This document shows positions 1 through 5,831 of a stretch of DNA of 6,105 nucleotides, piece after piece. Origin of the DNA: JBLHKE01 sp047619485 (GTDB lineage: Bacteria; Verrucomicrobiota; Verrucomicrobiia; Verrucomicrobiales; DEV007). The number at the start of each line of letters is the position of its first letter. The first letter of the stretch is position 1. Position numbers and translations under genes: made by a program. Below the pieces are notes generated by a model that did not search any database, was not told the origin of the DNA, and saw nothing but the letters and a program-made list of their open reading frames with translations. The stretch lies in NCBI GenBank assembly GCA_047619485.1, contig JBLHKE010000486.1, positions 1 through 6,105 on the forward strand. The letters are read 5' to 3'.

Positions 1-186
1 CACGGGCAGACCGACGAGTTCGGCTTTGAGGTGACCAGAGATCCGGTCCAGTTCCGCGACCTCCACGCGACGATCCTCCATGCCCTGGGTATCGATCACG
101 AACGTGTCACATTCAGGTTCCAGGGTTTGGATCAGAAACTGACCGGCACCGAGGAAGCGGCAGTCCAGACCTCGTTGTTTACCTAG
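1..186 (+). CDS. DUF1501 family protein, C-terminal fragment
   Basis: The gene enters from the left edge already in frame 1. It gives 61 residues and then a TAG stop at 184-186. The visible peptide begins HGQTDEFGF, continues with DLHATILHALGIDHERVTF and then RFQGLDQKLT. This matches the well-known end of DUF1501 (PF07394) proteins, which usually read G(H/R)TDEFG, DLHATIL, LGLDHE and RFQGRD(F/Y)RLT. The family is alkaline-phosphatase/sulfatase-like in fold, is normally exported by a Tat-type signal (outside this window), and is very abundant in Planctomycetota and Verrucomicrobiota. It is often encoded beside a DUF1549/DUF1553 cytochrome-type partner. The substrate is unknown. The last dozen residues (TEEAAVQTSLFT) differ from the usual tail, which is normal variation. 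Assignment to the family is firm; function is not. Confidence 0.9.
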   Translation, partial: HGQTDEFGFEVTRDPVQFRDLHATILHALGIDHERVTFRFQGLDQKLTGTEEAAVQTSLFT

Positions 187-208
187 AGCGTTTTCGAGAC
201 TGTTAGGA

Positions 209-215
209 TTTTTTT
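209..215. other. T-run after the DUF1501 stop, no stem
   Basis: Seven consecutive T lie 23 bases after the DUF1501 stop. I see no GC-rich inverted repeat directly in front of them, so this is not a convincing intrinsic terminator. The rest of the 166-bp gap to the helicase stop (187-352) shows no gene. Confidence 0.3.
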
Positions 216-333
216 GAAGGGCGGTCGTCCAATTCTGCGAGCACTACCACGGAGAGCGGAACCACCAAGGCTCGGGTATCAAATATCTTCGAGTAGCCCG
301 GCTCCGATGGCCTCGGGACAGCTCGTGCTGATT

Positions 334-346
334 CAGGCCTAGCCTG
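334..346 (-). terminator. Small hairpin downstream of the helicase gene
   Basis: CAGGC (334-338) and GCCTG (342-346) form a perfect 5-bp stem with a 3-base loop. It lies just past the helicase stop codon on the minus strand. There is no U-run after it, so at best it is a weak or factor-assisted terminator. It could also be chance in GC-rich DNA. Confidence 0.2.
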
Positions 347-352
347 CGCCTA

Positions 353-2695
353 TTAGGGACGCCAGATCTCTTGGGTGCGCCCGGCGAGGATCGCGAGTGC
401 ATTGTGGACGGCCACTCGCTTGGGCTTCTCCGCCTTGCCGACGCGAAACCCCTCTGCCGCTAGCTCGACCAGATCAGTGCGCCCGCTTGCATAGGCGAAG
501 GCGACGAAGGGCAAGAGCGTGTCCAGTTGGGACGGAGGTTTCTCGTCGTTACCCGCGGGGAGTTTGGTGCCCTCGGCGAGGGCGGACATGGCCTCGTATG
601 CCCAGGCCTTGGAGTCGCTGCGCAAGCTCTCGGTGATGGCACGCAGCTTCGCTGCGTCGTCTTGAGTCGCAGCTAGAAATCCCTCCTGTACGAGGACGAA
701 CCAGGGCTCGTTCCCACCCTTGCTCCGAGTTGCGGGCGGTGCTTTGGGACTTCGCGGTCCCGCCTTTTCGCGGATTGAGGAAGAGCCCACCGGTGTCGGC
801 TCAGTTTTCTCCAGGGGATCCTCTCCTTGGCCGTCCCAGGTGGGCGCCTCCATCAGGCGCCCGAGCGCCAACCACTGCGGAGTGGACGAATCACCGCGAA
901 GAGTGCCGCGCTTGAGGACGACGTTCAGCGCAGTCGTGACCATGAAGCTTCCTCGGGCGTCTGGGTAGGCGCCGCGCTTCTTGCCCGCCTCGAGGAACGC
1001 GATCATGTCTGGCGCGCCGCTGACCCGAAGCGGCTCAGCTCCCGTGATCACGAACACGGAGCCCTGCTTGTGCACGAGGGGTAGGGCATTGGTCGGACCC
1101 GCCCAAGGCAGCGGGAGCTCCTTCCCTTCGACTCGCTCCCATGCGCTCGCTTCGTCCACGTCGGTGGGCGTCAGGGACTCGCCGGGCTCAGGCTTGTCGC
1201 CGACCAGGCCCCAGCTCCACCAGTGGTTTCGATCGGCACCGGTCTCGTCGTTCCAATCCGTGCGCTTGTAGATCTCCTCGTCGACGGTCCCGCTGACGTA
1301 GAGCAGGTGCAGCCGCTTGACTGGGGCCTCGCCAGGCGGGAGTCGTCTCCCTTGCGCGTCGCGAGCTGGACGCAGGACGCGCCCCATGGTCTGGATTCGC
1401 TGCCGGGCGCTGGCCGTGCTCGCGACCGAGACTCCGAGCCCGACGTCGGGGATATCGATCCCTTCTTGGAGCGCCTTCACCGAAACGAGAACCTGGATTG
1501 TTCCCGCGCGCAGACCCGCGAGGGCGGTTTGGCGCTCGGCTGCGCTCTTGCGCGAGTGCTCGAGGGCGACGGCTTGCGGAGAGAATGGGAGCTCTCCGGA
1601 CTCTGCGAGGGCCCTGACCCGCTGGTAGAGGTTCTCCGCTCCGGTGGTCAGCTCCTGCTCGACGGGATCTTGCTTGGCAGGATCTTGCTTGGTGGGGCTG
1701 GACGGATCCGTGTCGCCGATCCGCTCGTTGAAGAGGACGGCTCCTTGAGGCGCCCCGAGGCGTTCGTCCTTCCATGACTGAACCAGGATTCGCTCGACGA
1801 TCCGGATTCGCTCAGAAGCCTGGTAGAGGAAGTGCTTTCGCTCGAGATAGGCGGACTGGAGCTTCGCGGCGGCGCTCTGAAGGGCGGCGGAGACGTTGAA
1901 GGCGCGGCCTGTGAGGTAGCTCAGGTAGCTCGCGGGCGATCCGCCGCTGCGCGAGACGCCCTTGCGAGCCTCGCTGACTCGGTGCGTGAGCAGCGAGTAT
2001 TCGTCCTGCTCTTTACGCGTCAGGGAGATCCCGTGGTGGTGGATCTCGTAGCGGGGGAGCATGCCTCGCTCGTAGCCGTCGCGAAGGCCCAGGCGGAAGC
2101 AGACCCCTCCCAACGCGCGCCCGTGACGCTGGCGCTTGAGGGGGAGAACCTGACCTAGGTCGTCCTGCGAGTCGGCCCCCTCGCGCAAGGGCGTGGCCGA
2201 GAGCCCGAGCCGGTAGGTCGTCGTGGCGTCGAAGATCCGACTGCTGGAGGAAGCACCCGCCTTGTGACACTCGTCGACGACGAGCATGACCTCGTGTCCG
2301 TCGGCGGCCCTCGCGAGGCGAGAACGCTCGCCGCTGCTGGTTCGGGCACTCGCGATCACATAGACCACGACGTCCTTCTGCGCGAAGCTGTCGCTGTGTT
2401 CGCCCCCGACCATTCCGATCCGCGAGGCGGGCAGGGTCGTGCGCTCGGACACGGCCGCGACCCATTGCTCGGCTAGGGCGACGGTCGGGACGACGACCGC
2501 GAACTTCATGGCGGGTTCCTCCGCGGAGACGACCGCCATGGCGCCGAGAGCGACAACGGTCTTTCCCGCGCCGGTGTAGATATCTAGGATTCCGTGGCGA
2601 GAGCCGAGGCGGGAATCCTTCGCCCCGAGCCAAGCAGAGACGGCTTCGTCTTGCCAGGGCTCGAGGGTGAATCGCTCACGAATCTCGAACTTCAT
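353..2695 (-). CDS. DEAD/DEAH-type superfamily 2 helicase (ResIII/UvrB-like) with long C-terminal extension
   Basis: This 780-residue cytosolic ATPase is predicted to translocate on or unwind nucleic acid. An N-terminal PWQDEAV (residues 13-19) stands in the Q-motif region. Walker A is TGAGKT (41-46), motif Ia is PTVALAEQW (70-78), motif II is DECH (141-144) and motif III is SAT (166-168). A helical stretch at 222-310 separates the RecA-like lobes. Motif V is around VKALQEGIDIPDVGLG (406-421) and motif VI is QTMGRVLR (435-442). All catalytic residues are present, so it is probably active. The architecture is that of ResIII/XPB-like helicases. From about 480 to 780 I recognise no domain: a W-rich patch (TDWNDETG, HWWSWG), a mixed region at 530-620, a low-complexity Pro/Ser/Lys linker at 625-662, and a probably helical end at 663-775. 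No nuclease motif is evident. The start is set by an in-frame TGA six codons upstream and a GGAG 3 bases before the ATG. It is monocistronic and flanked by unrelated genes. A role in repair, RNA metabolism or phage defence cannot be chosen from sequence. Confidence 0.92.
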   Translation of the reverse strand: MKFEIRERFTLEPWQDEAVSAWLGAKDSRLGSRHGILDIYTGAGKTVVALGAMAVVSAEEPAMKFAVVVPTVALAEQWVAAVSERTTLPASRIGMVGGEHSDSFAQKDVVVYVIASARTSSGERSRLARAADGHEVMLVVDECHKAGASSSSRIFDATTTYRLGLSATPLREGADSQDDLGQVLPLKRQRHGRALGGVCFRLGLRDGYERGMLPRYEIHHHGISLTRKEQDEYSLLTHRVSEARKGVSRSGGSPASYLSYLTGRAFNVSAALQSAAAKLQSAYLERKHFLYQASERIRIVERILVQSWKDERLGAPQGAVLFNERIGDTDPSSPTKQDPAKQDPVEQELTTGAENLYQRVRALAESGELPFSPQAVALEHSRKSAAERQTALAGLRAGTIQVLVSVKALQEGIDIPDVGLGVSVASTASARQRIQTMGRVLRPARDAQGRRLPPGEAPVKRLHLLYVSGTVDEEIYKRTDWNDETGADRNHWWSWGLVGDKPEPGESLTPTDVDEASAWERVEGKELPLPWAGPTNALPLVHKQGSVFVITGAEPLRVSGAPDMIAFLEAGKKRGAYPDARGSFMVTTALNVVLKRGTLRGDSSTPQWLALGRLMEAPTWDGQGEDPLEKTEPTPVGSSSIREKAGPRSPKAPPATRSKGGNEPWFVLVQEGFLAATQDDAAKLRAITESLRSDSKAWAYEAMSALAEGTKLPAGNDEKPPSQLDTLLPFVAFAYASGRTDLVELAAEGFRVGKAEKPKRVAVHNALAILAGRTQEIWRP
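1665..1694. repeat. 15-bp tandem duplication inside the helicase gene
   Basis: Two adjacent 15-base copies (1665-1679 and 1680-1694) share GGATCTTGCTTGG and differ only in the last two bases. On the coding strand they give the repeated KQDPA/KQDPV at residues 336-345. They fall in a polar loop between motif III and motif V, just after NERIGDTDPSS. The 15-base unit keeps the frame. It is probably a slippage duplication in a tolerant surface loop. Confidence 0.8.
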
Positions 2696-2698
2696 GAA

Positions 2699-2702
2699 CT
2701 CC
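2699..2702 (-). promoter_or_regulatory. Weak Shine-Dalgarno for the helicase
   Basis: On the minus strand GGAG stands 3 bases before the ATG at 2695. The spacing is shorter than ideal, but it is the only purine-rich core near any start in this window and it supports this start over the internal Met codons at residues 53 and 63. Confidence 0.4.
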
Positions 2703-2876
2703 AGTGCTCAGTGCCACAGCCTGCTCGCGCGGGAATTGGGAGACTGCTAGAAACCTTGATTTGCGGCGTCGGATTCATGGGGCGGGTGGAACGGAGGATG
2801 GAGGGCGTCAGGGAGGTGAAGGGGATTTGAGTTGGTAGAAGAGCCGTCTGGGTAGAAAATTGGCCTGCGAAGCATT

Positions 2877-2893
2877 GAATCCGTGAAGGATTC
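2877..2893. repeat. Perfect 6-bp inverted repeat (hairpin)
   Basis: GAATCC and GGATTC flank the 5-base loop GTGAA. There is no T-run directly after it on either strand, so it is not a classical terminator. It sits in the palindrome-rich intergenic segment. Confidence 0.55.
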
Positions 2894-2924
2894 TGTGCCC
2901 GGCTGGGAAATCGTCATTTTCCTT

Positions 2925-2935
2925 GTCCGGGGACA
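2925..2935. repeat. TGTCC/GGACA palindrome, possible REP-like element
   Basis: Within TTGTCCGGGGACATTACGG, TGTCC and GGACA form a 5-bp inverted repeat around a short G/C centre. A second TGTCCCC in AGCCTGTCCCCTTGTC at 3035-3041 is inverted relative to GGGGACA here. GGGGACA/TGTCCCC words of this kind are, to my recollection, frequent in REP-like repeats mobilised by RAYT (Y1_Tnp) transposases. No transposase is present in the window. Confidence 0.35.
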
Positions 2936-3178
2936 TTACGGATCTAACCCGCACCGTCAATGCTGGGGGCGGAATTGGGTGGGATGCGGTGGAGTTCAAT
3001 TGATCAACCGACGCCTCAAGAATAACTAGGAGCCTGTCCCCTTGTCTATCCCGCCGCGTGCAATCAGTCGTCAGCCCCTACAAGCTCGGGTTCCCGATGC
3101 TCATAGTTCTGTGGGTAGAATTAAAGTGACGTCTCTCCGGCATCCGCTAGTTTAATCGATAATTGCAAGACCATCATT

Positions 3179-3940
3179 ATGAAGTTACTACCCACCATCG
3201 CCATCACCATTGCTGCCGCCTCGAGCCTCGTGCTCCTCGCAGATGAGAAGAGCCAAGACAAAAACGCACTCGTCGCCACCGAGGGAGCCCAATTAAAGAA
3301 GGCATTCATCGACGGAACGGGTGAGGGCTGGAGTCCGCTCGGGGGTGAGGACTTTGTCAACGTCAACTGCAAGCCGGACACATGGACATGGAAGGACGGC
3401 GTAGCTTACTGCACAGGCAAACCGGTCGGCGTCATCCGCATGAAGGAACCGATCAAAAATTTCGAGATGGTGTGTGAGTGGAAACACAAGCAGGATGGCG
3501 GCAACTCCGGCGTGTTCGTCTGGGCGAGCCAGAAATCGATCGACAGCCTCGCCGCCGGCAAAGGCCGCCTGCCAGACGGCATCGAGGTGCAAGTGTTAGA
3601 CCTCGGCTACGCCGAGAAATACGAGAAGCAGCACAAGAAGCCCTCCGACTGGTTCACCTCCCACGGCGATGTCTTCCCTACTGGCCCAGCGAAGATGAAA
3701 CCTTTCCCGCCAATCGCCCCCAACGGCAAGCGCAGCTTTCCTAGCAAGAACCTAACCAAGGGGCTCAACGAGTGGAACCACTACTACATCCGAGCTATCA
3801 ACGGTGAAGTCCGCCTGTGGGTGAATGGCGAAGAAGTCTCCGGTGGAACCGAATGCAGCCCGGCGGAAGGCTACCTCTGCCTCGAGTCCGAAGGCGCACC
3901 GGTGGAGTTCAAAAATTTGCGCATCCGGCTTCTACCGTAG
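3179..3940 (+). CDS. Secreted DUF1080 (3-keto-disaccharide hydrolase-like) protein
   Basis: This 253-residue exported protein has a single 3-keto-disaccharide hydrolase domain (PF06439, formerly DUF1080), a concanavalin-like beta-sandwich. Residues 1-21 form a short signal peptide (MKLL, hydrophobic stretch, then LLADE). The domain begins at about 43 with FIDGTGEGWSPLGGEDF and follows the family order: TWKDGVAYCTG (70-80), NFEMVCEWKHKQDGGNSGVF (94-113), GIEVQVLD (134-141), GDVFPTG (163-169), EWNHYYIRAINGEVRLWVNG (198-217) and GYLCLESEGAPVEFKNLRI (231-249). Length is normal for a one-domain member. Some family members act on 3-keto-glycosides made by Gfo/Idh/MocA-type oxidoreductases; the substrate here is unknown, and no such oxidoreductase is in the window. 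The start is chosen for the signal peptide; no Shine-Dalgarno precedes it. The last 9 bases overlap the end of the opposing PEP-CTERM gene. Confidence 0.92.
   Translation: MKLLPTIAITIAAASSLVLLADEKSQDKNALVATEGAQLKKAFIDGTGEGWSPLGGEDFVNVNCKPDTWTWKDGVAYCTGKPVGVIRMKEPIKNFEMVCEWKHKQDGGNSGVFVWASQKSIDSLAAGKGRLPDGIEVQVLDLGYAEKYEKQHKKPSDWFTSHGDVFPTGPAKMKPFPPIAPNGKRSFPSKNLTKGLNEWNHYYIRAINGEVRLWVNGEEVSGGTECSPAEGYLCLESEGAPVEFKNLRIRLLP
3932..3940. other. 9-bp tail-to-tail overlap of two stop regions
   Basis: The 9 bases CTACCGTAG contain the TAG stop of the plus-strand DUF1080 gene (3938-3940). Read on the minus strand they contain the TAG stop of the PEP-CTERM gene (3932-3934). The segment is a near-palindrome, CTAC and GTAG around a C, so each gene ends inside the other. 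This leaves no room for an intergenic terminator. Confidence 0.85.
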
Positions 3941-4717
3941 ACGATTCCGCCGCAACAAGCTTAACCCTATCGTTGCCATCATCAGCGCTGGCACCGTCGG
4001 CTCGGGTACCAAGACCAGTCGCTCGGTCTCGATCCAGGTCGAGTCGACCTTGACACCGAAATTGAGCTCGTCTGTAAGAGGGAACGAGAAATCGATCTGC
4101 GCGGCGGCGGAAGACCCCAGCGAACTCCCGAGAGGATTCAGATCTGTGAACGTCCCGCCAGCAAATGGTAAGGCGGTCTCTCCCCCGATCTCAGCAATCG
4201 GAAATTCGCTGCCGAGGATGGTTTCGATCGCTGAACAGAAGATGCCGAACGCACTGTCACTGCAGTCTAGCGGACCCGCTGCCACATCGTATTGCCCTAC
4301 AACCGTCTCCGCGTAGAGCGTCAGCCCCGTCAAGTTTCCGTCGGAGTCCGATTGTTGTGCCGCAGCGATCGGACCAGAAATCGTCGCCGTCGCCGTCACC
4401 GGGAATCCGAACACATCGATCGTAGTGGATAGCGCGATCTCGATCGATCCGGAGAACTCCACACCGATGATCGAGGCATCGCCGTCGGAGATCGTCCCCG
4501 CACCATCGGCGTTGAAAAACTGAGCATCGAACGAACCCGAATTGAGAGTGATCGACGGCGCGATCGTAATATCCGCCCCGCCCTGCGGGTTCGGGATGGT
4601 AAACGGATCGATACTCGCCGTCGCCGAATCCAGCACATAATCGATTGCCACGGTCTCCGCCGTTGCGTGCGGAGCTGCTACACAGATCGCCAGGGTGAAA
4701 ATTCGCGTTAGATTCAT
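3932..4717 (-). CDS. PEP-CTERM sorting domain protein
   Basis: I place the start at the ATG at 4717, giving 261 residues. A longer reading from 4753 adds MHACPRSCYSSA in front of what is plainly a signal peptide, MNLTRIFTLAICVAAPHATA, with an AxA-type cleavage site after residue 20. The mature part is acidic, rich in Gly, Ser, Thr, Ala and Ile, and looks like beta-sheet. It holds two cysteines (152 and 161) that could form a disulfide. The last 25 residues are a PEP-CTERM signal: VPEP at 237-240, a short hydrophobic stretch (TVPALMMATIGLSLL) and the basic tail RRNRLR. In this system an exosortase recognises the C-terminal signal, cuts it and helps display the protein at the surface; exosortase genes often accompany exopolysaccharide loci. 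No exosortase is in the window. The central domain matches nothing I know. Neither possible start has a Shine-Dalgarno. Confidence 0.85.
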   Translation of the reverse strand: MNLTRIFTLAICVAAPHATAETVAIDYVLDSATASIDPFTIPNPQGGADITIAPSITLNSGSFDAQFFNADGAGTISDGDASIIGVEFSGSIEIALSTTIDVFGFPVTATATISGPIAAAQQSDSDGNLTGLTLYAETVVGQYDVAAGPLDCSDSAFGIFCSAIETILGSEFPIAEIGGETALPFAGGTFTDLNPLGSSLGSSAAAQIDFSFPLTDELNFGVKVDSTWIETERLVLVPEPTVPALMMATIGLSLLRRNRLR

Positions 4718-4794
4718 CGCAGACGAATAACACGAGCGTGGACAAGCATGCACGGGTTTTCAATTTGGCAGATCCTAACATTCAACACTTGCTA

Positions 4795-4836
4795 CAGATT
4801 TTCGTCTCACCATCAACCCAGTGCCGGACGAATCTG
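4795..4836. repeat. Imperfect inverted repeat in the divergent intergenic region
   Basis: CAGATT (4795-4800) plus CGTC (4803-4806) pairs with GACG (4827-4830) plus AATCTG (4831-4836). Ten bases pair per arm, with a TT bulge and a 20-base loop. A T-run follows at 4852-4857. It lies between the two divergent starts (4717 and 4915), so an operator or leader structure is more plausible than a terminator. Chance cannot be excluded. Confidence 0.35.
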
Positions 4837-4882
4837 CCACCATGTGAAATCTTTTTTACTCTAGCCATCATCCCCATAGATC

Positions 4883-4911
4883 TTGCTGACGAGCTGGCCA
4901 GCGGTTAGAAT
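4883..4911 (+). promoter_or_regulatory. Candidate sigma-70-type promoter, possibly leaderless
   Basis: TTGCTG (4883-4888) and TAGAAT (4906-4911) are separated by exactly 17 bases. The -10 box matches TATAAT at five of six positions, while the -35 box is weaker. The predicted start of transcription, about 6-7 bases after the -10 box, falls at 4917-4919. This coincides with the second of two adjacent ATG codons (4915 and 4918), so the transcript may be leaderless. No Shine-Dalgarno is present, which agrees with that. Confidence 0.45.
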
Positions 4912-4914
4912 CCG

Positions 4915-5811
4915 ATGATGAAATCCTTGCATTCTTTCCTCATGGCGGCTGTCCTGTTATCGATGGTGACGACCCAATCCAACGCTGGCGACGAGCTGGA
5001 ACTCACATTGCGCTCGCGATCAAAAGGCGACACCACGGCGAAGCCCAGCGTAGAGGTGGCGAAATGGAAGGCACAGAAGACGGCGTTGATTATCTGTGAC
5101 ATGTGGGATGACCACTGGTGCAAATCCGCCTCGCGGCGGGTGGGTGAGATGGCTCCGGCATTGAACGAGACGGTGAAGGCCGCGCGCGAACAGGGTGTGT
5201 TCATCATCCATGCGCCGAGCAGCGTGGTGGATTTTTACAAGGGCACACCACAGCGCAATCTCGCCATCCGAGCGCCATTTTCGAAAGCGCCGATCGTGCT
5301 CTCCAAGGCACCGCGCTGGGGCACGGAGTGGTGTTGGACCGATGCAAAATACGAGGGCGTGCTGCCGATCGATGACTCCGACATGGGCTGCAGCTGCAAA
5401 GGCGAGAAATGTGAGATACGCGAAGCGTGGTCCCGCCAGATCAAGACCATCGAGCTCGCCGAGGGCGACGCTCTGACGCACAGCGGCCAGGAGACTTACA
5501 ACCTGCTCGCCGAGCGGGGGATCGACAATGTCATCCTGTGCGGGGTGCATTTGAATATGTGCGTGTTAGGCAGGCCGTTCGCCATCCGCCAGATGGTGAA
5601 GCTCGGAAAGAACGTGGCACTGATGCGCGACATGACGGATACCATGTACAACCCGCAGCGTCCACCGGGCGTCGATCATTTTACCGGGACGGATCTTGTG
5701 ATCGAACACATCGAGAAATACTGGTGCCCTTCGTTCACGAGCGCCGACATTACCGGGAAGAAGCCGTTTAAATTTGAAGAAGACGAGCGCAAGTCGAGCG
5801 GGGGTCGCTAG
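4915..5811 (+). CDS. Secreted isochorismatase-fold cysteine hydrolase
   Basis: The 298-residue product (297 if the second ATG at 4918 is used) has a signal peptide at 1-24, with a hydrophobic core AAVLLSMV and a small-residue site before G25. The isochorismatase-like fold (PF00857) follows: ALIICDMWDDHW (57-68) carries the nucleophile-activating Asp62; GVFIIHAPSS is at 94-103; GIDNVILCGVHLNMCV (202-217) carries the catalytic Cys216; GKNVALMRDMTDTMYN is at 231-246. The C-terminal HFTGTDLVIEHIEKYWCP (255-272) is typical of a PVC subfamily. The family hydrolyses amides and related bonds (nicotinamidase, isochorismatase, N-carbamoyl compounds); the substrate is unknown. It is longer than cytosolic members because of an insert at about 104-180 that includes a Cys cluster (Cys159, Cys161, Cys166). 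An ungapped alignment back from Cys216 places Glu183, not Lys, at the usual catalytic lysine. The gene is divergent from PEP-CTERM and ends 20 bases before the broken DUF1552 gene. Confidence 0.9.
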   Translation: MMKSLHSFLMAAVLLSMVTTQSNAGDELELTLRSRSKGDTTAKPSVEVAKWKAQKTALIICDMWDDHWCKSASRRVGEMAPALNETVKAAREQGVFIIHAPSSVVDFYKGTPQRNLAIRAPFSKAPIVLSKAPRWGTEWCWTDAKYEGVLPIDDSDMGCSCKGEKCEIREAWSRQIKTIELAEGDALTHSGQETYNLLAERGIDNVILCGVHLNMCVLGRPFAIRQMVKLGKNVALMRDMTDTMYNPQRPPGVDHFTGTDLVIEHIEKYWCPSFTSADITGKKPFKFEEDERKSSGGR

Positions 5812-5814
5812 CCC

Positions 5815-5826
5815 CAGCGTGCGCTG
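5815..5826. terminator. Short hairpin between convergent genes
   Basis: CAGC (5815-5818) and GCTG (5823-5826) pair around GTGC, just after the stop of the isochorismatase-like gene and just past the double TAG of the opposing DUF1552 remnant. There is no T-run. It is a weak candidate for a shared terminator. Confidence 0.2.
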
Positions 5827-5831
5827 CCCTA

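Larger units (their letters stand above)
2696..3178. other. 483-bp intergenic region with palindromes and repeated words, no convincing gene
   Basis: This gap separates the divergent helicase and DUF1080 genes and must hold both promoters. I find no protein here that I can support. It contains a perfect hairpin GAATCC-gtgaa-GGATTC (2877-2893), a looser GGAAA/TTTCC pair (2906-2922), the palindrome TGTCC-gg-GGACA (2925-2935), and a distant TGTCCCC (3035-3041) that is the inverse of GGGGACA at 2929-2935. The word GGTAGAA occurs three times (2834, 2851, 3114). A TAGAAT hexamer at 3116-3121 could be a -10 box for the DUF1080 gene, with a leader of about 50 bases, but no good -35 stands at the right distance. 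Such clusters resemble REP-like intergenic repeats. That reading is an inference and needs a genome-wide copy count. Confidence 0.5.

Noticed and set aside
353..1255. Nuclease domain in the helicase tail
   Set aside because: I looked for PD-(D/E)xK, HNH and HKD patterns in residues 480-780 and found none that is convincing.
1188..1777. Long open frames on both strands inside the helicase gene (for example 195 residues on minus and 184 on plus)
   Set aside because: They lie wholly within the helicase gene in other frames, are Arg/Pro/Gly-rich as expected of shadows in GC-rich DNA, and show no motif.
353..2695. Helicase gene as a recent foreign island by base composition
   Set aside because: One 60-base line counted by eye in the helicase is about 63% G+C, and lines from the DUF1080 and hydrolase genes are about 62-67%. 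There is no visible contrast, and no integrase or attachment site.
2808..2999. 63-residue minus-strand open frame (MNSTASHPIPPPALTV...)
   Set aside because: It has no Shine-Dalgarno and no domain, and it spans the palindromes of the intergenic region. It is more likely translated repeat DNA.
3916..4316. Plus-strand open frames running from the DUF1080 gene into 4053 and 4316
   Set aside because: They are antisense to the PEP-CTERM gene, are Ser/Arg/Pro-rich, and have no recognisable feature.
4718..4753. Upstream start for the PEP-CTERM gene, adding MHACPRSCYSSA
   Set aside because: The added residues precede a canonical signal peptide that starts cleanly at the ATG at 4717.
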